Notes under the pieces: model-generated | Told to the model about the DNA's origin: nothing | Database searches by the model: none | Seen by the model: only the letters and a program-made list of their open reading frames with translations | NCBI GenBank assembly: GCA_008477525.1 | Contig: SPDT01000008.1 | Span: 1,116,001 to 1,180,000, forward strand | Length of the DNA stretch: 64,000 nt | Origin: Hypomyces perniciosus | Lineage: Eukaryota > Ascomycota > Sordariomycetes > Hypocreales > Hypocreaceae | Direction: 5' to 3' | Made by a program: the position numbers and the translations under genes | Shown here: in pieces, positions 57,108 to 64,000 of the stretch | How the letters are laid out: each line of letters begins with the position of its first letter | Position numbering within the stretch: position 1 is the stretch's first letter

Positions 57108-59257
57108 TCACATCATGCCGAATCGCGTCGCGCGTTTGTTCATTTGGGGTTTTGGGCCCATGCCAGGTCCCACTCCAGGACCTGGACGTGCTGGTCCACC
57201 AAAAGATCCCATGGGTCCTCTCGACATGCCCGGTGGGCCGAAACCTGGCCGAGGGCCTGGACCTCCGGGGCCGGGGCGCCCAGGTGGTCCTCCGAAAGGT
57301 CGAGATCCCGGCCCGCTTAAGCCACCCCTGCGGGGACCCGATGGGAACGATCCAGGCTCGCTAGGTCCAGCTGGCGATTGCCGAGTCCTCCTCAAAGCGT
57401 CGCGTTCACAATAGGCCTTTCCATCAACCTCGAAGTAACCGCCCGATAGGGATCGGCTACAGTCAGGACATCGGAAGCAGTCCTCATGATACTTGACTCG
57501 CGATTCGTCTTCGACGAAGTGCCCTTCGATTCCTTGTCCGCACTCACCACACAAGCTTCCATTCAGCTGGTGGTAGTGCATCTCACAGTATGGTTTGTCG
57601 TTGAGAACATAGAATTCTGCGGACGTGAACGGTTTCGAGCAAGTAGTGCAAACAAAGCAGTTTTTGTGATATTTCCCCGTCAGTCGGCCATCCGCGGACG
57701 AAATGCTCTTCCCAGTAATGGGTTCACGACATGACTTGCAGTCACCACGGGATGTCTGAGTCGATGGGTCTCGAGAGCCTTTGCGCGACAGGGGGTTTCC
57801 ACGTGGTGAAGTGCCTGCTTGTCCTGGAAAGCTTTCGCTCCGAGGGCTAAGATTTTGCTCTCGCTTCGGCGACGAGTCGTACCTTGACGATGGCGGGACA
57901 TACGGTCGATACGGCCGCTGAATCGCTGGGTCAAAATGGTCATCTTTTGGTGAGATAAGATATGGTGAAATTGGCATCGGAGTTCGAATCGGGGGAGGCA
58001 CATCATGAACCATTGAGTCAATGTGTAGCTCCGAAGGTCGTGGTTTTTCGGTTGATATCTGAAGTTTTCCCATTCCGTTGCCCACTTTCAACACATCAGG
58101 GCTGTTCTCAAGTGTAATAGACTGTGCAGGGCTTGTCAATAAGCTGGCCTGGCTTTGACTGCTGAATGTGGAGTAACCCGATGAGGCAGAGTCGGATGGA
58201 GTGTGATACGGATTACTCGAACCAAACTCGGCTGCCAGATCAAGAGTATTAGTCGGAAGGCCTTGCGGTATGAGACTTTTCCGAGGTGGTGGGCGTCTTG
58301 AGGTATCCGGGCCCGTTGACGGCCGTCGCCCCCCTTCGGAGACTCCCAATGAAGGCAACCGATGTAACTGAGGGGGTGGGTAAGAAGGTCTCCGTGATGG
58401 CTCCGTTGCTGTCGAGGGCCTCGGGAAGGTTTCAGACCTGCTGATGAGTCCCAGGGCACTGGGCTCAAGTTCACGAGCTGAATTTGGGGGAGGGCCAAAC
58501 CCCTCATAACCACTCTTCTTCGGTTGTTTCGGGGGAGTTATGTTGCCATTGCTTCCCGCCGAGATATTTGAGTGACTCGTCCCAGGTCGGTCAATTGCTC
58601 GCGGTTCCTCCAAAAAGGGGCCATCCCATTTTGTAAGTGAGTCTTGTCGTGTCGGGAATGCATTCATTGCCATGGAAGGTCGTCGGTTTGTGTCAAACGG
58701 TCCCGGTGCGATGCTGTTCATCTTCTCCAGCAAAGCTTCGCCCATTGGCTTGCCAGCTGCAGGCGTTGGAGGCCCGCAAAGCTGATCTGGGGGAGTTCTT
58801 GCAAAATAATTATCTGGCGACCTGGACGGTCTCTCTGGGGTGATTGGCGAAATGCTCCGTGACCCTCCAGCATGACTCACTGGGGTCAATTGGCCTTGGT
58901 TCATATATGCCCGATCTAGAACAAGTTAGCATCTTGGGGTTGTCAACGGGAAGAGGACAACTGTTCAGTGACATACTCGCTGCATCTGTATCGACTGGGG
59001 TGGGTAAGCGCCCATGCTTTTCAGTTGGTGGCTGATTAAATGACTGATCACTGAATTTCTCATCGTTATCTGGCGGAGGTGACACTGTTGAAGAGACGTT
59101 AGCATGTGGCTAGCTGGCTGGCCAGAGGGTATGTTGCCTTACATTCCAGTGAGGGTCCTGAACACAGGTGCTCTCCCATTAGGGAGATCTCTACCTGCAA
59201 ACCACATAAAGAGCATTTGATTGTTGGTAGAAAAGCCGACTCCCTGAGCGCTGCCAT
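57108..59257 (-). CDS. Paxillin-like LIM-domain protein
   Basis: Three exons (59257-59143, 59084-58977, 58915-57108) with 58- and 61-nt introns encode 676 residues. The start gives MAALRESAFLPTIKCSLCG and a small Cys/His zinc motif (C-x2-C ... GEHLC). A long disordered Ser/Pro-rich region follows. Two adjacent LIM domains lie at about residues 460-580: CKSC...HKNCFVCTTC...YCEMHY and CGECGQG...HEDCFRCPDC...YCERDA. The C-terminus is a Pro/Gly-rich low-complexity tail (PGRPGPGGPGPRPGFGPPG) ending RATRFGMM. This resembles fungal Pxl1 paxillin homologues, which act at sites of polarised growth and cytokinesis with Rho-GTPase signalling. The LIM call is firm; the Pxl1 role is inferred from domain order. 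Confidence 0.86.
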
Positions 59258-61040
59258 GATGAACAAATCCTACCCCCAAGGCCTCTTCGACACAGTAGTA
59301 CAGTATATAGTTATTGGGGCCTACTGAATCGCATTGGACAAGGCGGTCAAGAGGACTTGTGCGGTTTGGTCGGAGGCAGATTACAAGCAAAAATTATCGA
59401 AGGCTGGGAGTGGTACTCCGTACCTAGTATGTATGAGATGTCGATGTTGCGAAGAAGAAAAATGTATTCGGATGAGATCTGAGGTGCCCGCTTCCGCCGC
59501 CGCTTTCCAATTGCCACAACGGCTGTCACAGATCTTCCGTCGTCGAGCTCTAAAAGTTACCGAAACACATGCGACATGTAGGAATCGGTGGTGGTGGGAT
59601 CGATGGGTACTTCGTGCAGCAGCAATACTGCTTCAGTGCGGTGGAGGCGGGGCTGTTTTTTTTTCTTTCTCGAAAAGTCCGCAGCCTTTGTACCTGTGTT
59701 GTTGAGGAAATCCTTTTATGCGCCGGCTGCCCTGAAGGATTGTTGCAGGAGCAGGAATAGGCAAGGAGACAGAAACTGTGAAGGTAAGTCGAAGGTTTGA
59801 AGGATGGTCACCTGCAGAGCCTGGTGTTGCGCATAGCGTCTCGAGTTGCGGAGGTCGCGGCGTTGTTGCCGGGGGCAGAGGACCCCTGGCGAACCCCTTG
59901 GTCGGATGGACAGTGCACTGACTGGCTCCTGGTCCTAGAGGTTACCTAAATTGCGATTAGGCCGCGGACCCCTGCAAGAAGAACGGCTTGCCGTGGTCAA
60001 CGTGACGGTGATTCCGGTGTGGTTTGGGGAACCTTTTGAAATGGGAGAGGCAGGAAACGACAGCGACAGACCGCCGGATAAAAAGGTCCTGTCCGTCGTA
60101 TGAATACTACAAGGGGATGGGCTTGTTCGTACATATCCCCGCAAGCATTGTTTGCTAGGTATGTGATATCGATACTACAGGTAGTATTTGCACCTCCTTA
60201 GGTACGTCCCTTTACCGACACAATCAAGACATCGTCAGTCATATGGCGGCGCCCTCAAGGCAAGACGAAGAACAATCGGGTCCTTTACCGCTCCCTGACA
60301 AGGGAATTCACAATCGCAACACTGCTATCACTTCTCCCCTCAAGCCTACTCGTACTAGCAACACTACTACTAGTTGCCCTTCTCCGTACACACGAACATG
60401 TCGCCAATACGGCTTCTCCTTCATTAACGCGTTCGAGTCGCGCACACTTCGCTTTGTGTCGATCTGCGAGTACGAGCAGTCAGAGATACTACTACTACTA
60501 CTACTACTCACGAGCATGGCCCGATTTGCAGTCTGACATCTCCCACTAGTAGGTAGTAGTACTAGTAGCATCATCTCGCATCTCCGTTTTCGATATGAAG
60601 GCATCCACAAGCACGATCGGGGTATTACCGTATCAAGAACCCCCCCCCAGCGAGAGAGGTTCGCTTCCAGCCAAATGAGGCCCACCACGGCGCACTTTTC
60701 GGCCGGGTAACGTGCAGAAGCTCCAGCCAGACGTCAGGGGTGATCCAATTTAGGGAAGTGTCAACGCCGCCGAAGACGCGCTACCTACTCGTAATGGCAT
60801 TAATTAATAAATTTCAAGGCCCCAGGGCTGTTGAATTCCTATGGAAGCAAGCTAGGGTACCAGCCATTTCAGCCTCTTCCTCTCCGTATTATTACCTAGT
60901 ACGAGTCTACTGGTATCTAATAACCGCCCTGAAATGCTCGTCCACTCATGTGTTGCAGACGTATCCACTAATAGTCCGTAGGATTGGTAGAACACTTCCT
61001 GGAAGCACAAAGGGAGTTGCCACGTCCGTCTCCTTCGAAC

Positions 61041-61058
61041 GTACTCCGTACGGAGTAC
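61041..61058. repeat. 18-bp perfect palindrome of the dispersed motif
   Basis: GTACTCCGTACGGAGTAC is identical to its reverse complement and joins two overlapping copies of the dispersed 10-mer. It could form a small hairpin or bind a dimeric protein. Confidence 0.85.
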
Positions 61059-62098
61059 TCCTTGAAGGAATAGACTCCGAGGCAGGGACCGTTGATTATT
61101 TGATTGGCTAATTGTCGGAGACGGGGAGAGCTCAGTCCGTCGTATGCAAAGCCCCATGGCAACACGGCTTAAATTTAGTTCGGCTTGGATGTTTCCTCCC
61201 GCAGAGAGACAGTATGGGGTAATACGAGAAGATTCTCGTCGGTGACGGAATGAATCCGAATACTAATACTACTACCACTAATACAGCGGCTTGGAGGTAT
61301 TACGTCCCAGCCAGAGCGGTTTCGGGTCTGCAAAATAGTGACAAGTGGCTGCTAGTATTACCCAGACACAGCTATGTGAGGCTTGCTTCTGGTCACACCA
61401 ATATGCAAACATGGAGTAGCGACTTCATCGTGATGGGCCATTACGAGTAGCAGTCGAAGTAGGAGTACTACTAATACTGAACAACACACGACCGAAAAGC
61501 AAACGCCACCTAATACCTTTACGGCGTGATACTCCATACCTAGACTACTACCTGTAGTACTAGTACTAGTGCAATGTGACTACTCCGTAAAGTGCTTCAT
61601 AATAATGAGAGTTGATCCGACAATGGATGCGATTTTGAGACACACGTTGTGCATCATCGGCATCTGGCCGGATAATCTCGCCTCTCTCCGTAGCCGACTC
61701 CATCCAAGGCTTTGAGCACTAAATAGCTCAACCGAGTCGTTTTTCAACCATTCTCGAAGAACCGGTTAGTACCCCGTATTTCCCTTGTAGATATCTTATT
61801 CACTTTACTGATCATCATATTTACTAGTAATACTACCATTTTAAATAGCAACGCTACTGTATTGGCAACCCCCTGTGACATGATCGTATATGTGCGAGTA
61901 TGCTACCCTACTACGGAGTAGAGCAATCGGAGGTCACGTTTCCACCACTTGCAGCTTGTTTGATATTAGATTTTTCTGAGGGAATTTCCGTAATGCTTAC
62001 CGGGTAACTGTAATTATATTATTCGGATGGTAATACGATGTGGTTTGCCTCTTTAACCTATACAACCCTCATTGCTTGCTGTCACAAAGAATCATAGC

Positions 62099-62488
62099 CT
62101 ATCCGAACAACCCGGTTGGAAACATGACCATAAGTTCTAAATAACGACGATCAAACTGTATGCTAGCTATGAAGATGATGCTAGCACGGGCTTCCAGTTC
62201 TACGTACCATCAGGGTGGCAAATGCACTGCACTGAATTGCTTCTGGCTTTGAAGCTCTGGACATGGCCACATGTCGGAGCAGTGTGGTTGGCGCACCTAT
62301 AGGGAGTAAGTATTGATCGACAATCTCGGTGGAATGCTTGAGCTTGGATATATTAAATAAAAAATTAGATAGTATTGAACAAGATAATAGCTAATGACGC
62401 ATTTTAAAACATACTTAACTCGGTCCTTGGCTTTATCTCTTGGGAGGTTGTTGGGGAGTGCCGCAGTGACACCGATACTGATCGCCAT
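62099..62488 (-). CDS. Tentative small Cys-containing spliced gene
   Basis: A possible three-exon model (62488-62415, 62296-62208, 62166-62099) gives 76 residues. Exon 1 is MAISIGVTAALPNNLPRD plus KAKDRV; a GTATGT donor and CTATAG acceptor join it to KCANHTAPTCGHVQSFK ... CICHPDG; a GTACGT donor follows. The Cys/His spacing (C-x7-C-x-H ... C-x-C-H) looks non-random. However, intron 1 is 118 nt, intron 2 would be only 41 nt, and the last exon has no recognisable pattern. I do not know any such family. It could be chance. Confidence 0.2.
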
Positions 62489-63581
62489 GACAGGTCGGAC
62501 CAGATATATCCAATTATTGACACGATACGCATTTAAGACACTCCATTCTGGCTTGGGACTTTGGGACTATTAGAAAAGCAGTCCAATAGGCAATAAACAC
62601 CTACGCATGAACCAAGGAGATCAGCAAAGGCGCATCTCGGCGCATCTTGGCTCAGAGGTATGCGCATTTACACGCAATCCCCCACGCTCTATCAAGACAC
62701 CACATCTCAAACTCCGCCCTCGCACCGACACTACCTCCGCAATTGGGAACCGAGGAACCAATCGCTACAAGCGATACGAACGATGCACAATGCAGAGTGA
62801 CCCTGTCAATGCTTGCAGGTGGCGTTATCTATTGGCGCACTCTTACAGATTGGGAAATCAACCACGCCCCACCAGCCATTCAGCCTGTTGAGAAACTGAT
62901 ATGCCAAGCTGTTGACACACCTTGATAGATGGAACGAGAAGCCTTATCGTTGATGATGACACTTGTCTGCTGTACTTCGTAGGTAGTCATCCAATTCGGA
63001 TATAGGCTGACTTAGGGAGCACCACTGGAGCAGTCACTAAAATAACCATTCGCCTAGTGACGTAAGGAGGACTGGTCTTAGAATTACCATTGAATTGACA
63101 CTTTGAAGAACAGCGTCCGTGATATCCGAGAAGGCAAACTCGTTTATCCCGCCCCTCCCTCCATCTTGTCCTCAAGTCTTGTCATCCCCGCTCTTAATCC
63201 GTGCCTGCATATCCAGCATATGGCGTGTTTCTCACCGCCCTCAACAGCACGTGCAGCCAAGCCATTCTAGCGCTCCAACAAAGCTCTCTTGAGGACAACA
63301 CCTCGGATCTAAATCCCTCTTTCGCCCCGGCTCTCTTCTTGACTCTTTTCTTTACTCCTCACAACCAAAGAACAGAAAAAAAAAGCAGCTTCAAAAAACT
63401 AGCGAAACCTCAAACCAATTCAAATTCACAAACCTCCTGGTCGATTGCTGCTCGATTGCTATCGTCGGCTTCACCATCGCCAAACCCCTCCACCCCACCT
63501 ACTCAGGTTTCAAAGGGTAGATCGAGGCATCGCAACCTCGATCACACAAGTCGTCAAGACGTTTTCCAATCTTCTCAACTC

Positions 63582-63630
63582 GTATGTTTATTACCTATTT
63601 TCGAAACCAGCGCAATACTAACTCTCGCAG
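63582..63630 (+). other. Intron in the INO1 5' leader
   Basis: A donor GTATGT at 63582, a perfect branch site TACTAAC at 63616-63622 and acceptor CGCAG ending at 63630 define a 49-nt intron about 150 nt before the INO1 ATG. The open frame through this region (63201-63680) contains the intron and is not a separate gene. Confidence 0.65.
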
Positions 63631-63779
63631 GGTTCATCACCCGTTTGCTGGAGCCCGCTGCTCTGCTTCCGGAGGGTTAGCGGACTCGACCTATAGCAAG
63701 TAAAGGTCGAATTTTAGAGAAAAAGACCCCGTAAACACCCTAGATATCAAGAAACTCTCGCGTCTGCCAACTCGTCAAC

Positions 63780-64000
63780 ATGGCGCCCCACGCGGAAGTT
63801 AGTACGGGCTCCTCGAACGGAACGGGCTATACCAATGGCCACGCGACGTCCACTGGTGCTGTTCGGAGCACTTTCGTCGTCAACTCCCCCAATGTCACTT
63901 ATACCGACTCGGAGATCCGATCCAAGTACACCTATCGCACCACCAGCGTCGCCACTGACGCCAATGGCAATTTTTTTGCGACTCCTAAGGAGACACTCTA
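63780..64000 (+). CDS. INO1: Inositol-3-phosphate synthase, N-terminal part
   Basis: The first 73 complete codons are in the window and the gene runs off its right edge. Inositol-3-phosphate synthase makes inositol 3-phosphate from glucose 6-phosphate with NAD, the first step of inositol and phosphatidylinositol synthesis in the cytosol. Recognisable parts are the start MAPHAEVSTGSSNG, then FVVNSPNVTYTDSEIRSKY and TYRTTSV, and FFATPKETLY at the edge. This part matches the N-terminal strands of ascomycete INO1; the NAD-binding domain lies beyond the edge. The leader carries an intron. I did not find a clear inositol-response element upstream. Confidence 0.93.
   Translation, partial: MAPHAEVSTGSSNGTGYTNGHATSTGAVRSTFVVNSPNVTYTDSEIRSKYTYRTTSVATDANGNFFATPKETL

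Larger units (their letters stand above)
59258..63779. other. Long divergent intergenic region (LIM gene / INO1)
   Basis: About 4.5 kb between divergent starts. It holds the promoters of both genes, many short TACT/TAGT repeats (for example ACTACTACT near 60490-60508), TACTCCGTAC at 59414-59423 and an 18-bp perfect palindrome built from the same motif at 61041-61058. A tentative spliced small gene on the minus strand (62099-62488) is listed separately. No other gene supported. Confidence 0.5.

Noticed and set aside
57115..57414. Plus-strand Pro/Gly-rich frame of 99 codons
   Set aside because: Antisense of the Pro/Gly-rich tail of the LIM protein.
62607..62925. Two overlapping plus-strand frames of 92-94 codons
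   Set aside because: No recognised pattern; the better-looking one lacks an ATG start.
63201..63680. Plus-strand 159-codon frame before INO1
   Set aside because: It contains the 5' leader intron of INO1 and its own composition is not protein-like.

Overview
The window is nuclear DNA of a filamentous ascomycete, most likely a Sordariomycete of the order Hypocreales. The genes have short introns (mostly 49-82 nt) with GTAAGT/GTATGT-type donors and CTAAC-like branch sites. The proteins belong to ascomycete families: Cut8/STS1, RAD52, DAP1, Med1, a GPI-anchored GH16 glucanase, a DUF3405 protein, a paxillin-like LIM protein and INO1. Nothing is bacterial, and I see no intact transposon, CRISPR array or secondary-metabolite backbone gene. 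The order is inferred from general similarity, not from a search.

Layout: 0.6-10 kb is gene-dense and mostly housekeeping: STS1 (+), RAD52 (+), tRNA-Ser(AGA), a DUF7704-like membrane protein (-), a secreted GH3 enzyme (-), and a divergent pair of a mitochondrial TPR protein (-) and DAP1 (+). From 10 to 14 kb I find only one gene, a 59-residue Cys/His-rich protein (11275-11454, -). Two C2H2 zinc-finger transcription factors (14238-16770 and 23318-25045, both +) are separated by about 6.5 kb of low-complexity DNA, which may be a large regulatory region. From 27 to 41 kb lie an uncharacterised 625-aa protein (-), an AIM24-family protein (-), a gene-poor stretch with a possible gene relic, a SUR7/PalI-type membrane protein (-), a conserved fungal protein (-) and Mediator subunit MED1 (+).

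From 41.8 to 45.5 kb a 1138-aa GH16 glucanase carries a very long Thr/Ser repeat tail and a GPI signal. A cluster of minus-strand genes follows: mitochondrial FMT1, an acidic nuclear-looking protein, and a DUF3405 Golgi-type protein. A LIM protein (57108-59257, -) is next. The window ends in the first 73 codons of INO1 (+), which has a spliced 5' leader.

The genes do not form one pathway. Loose themes are genome maintenance and proteasome localisation (RAD52, STS1), mitochondrial function (TPR protein, FMT1), the cell wall and surface (GH3, GH16, SUR7-like, LIM) and transcription (two C2H2 factors, MED1). The most unusual features are the small Cys/His protein, a 10-bp motif (TACGGAGTAC) in at least 19 exact copies that all lie outside coding sequence, the GH16 repeat tail, and a Glu where a GH3 enzyme normally has its catalytic Asp. 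I found no convincing new multi-gene system.
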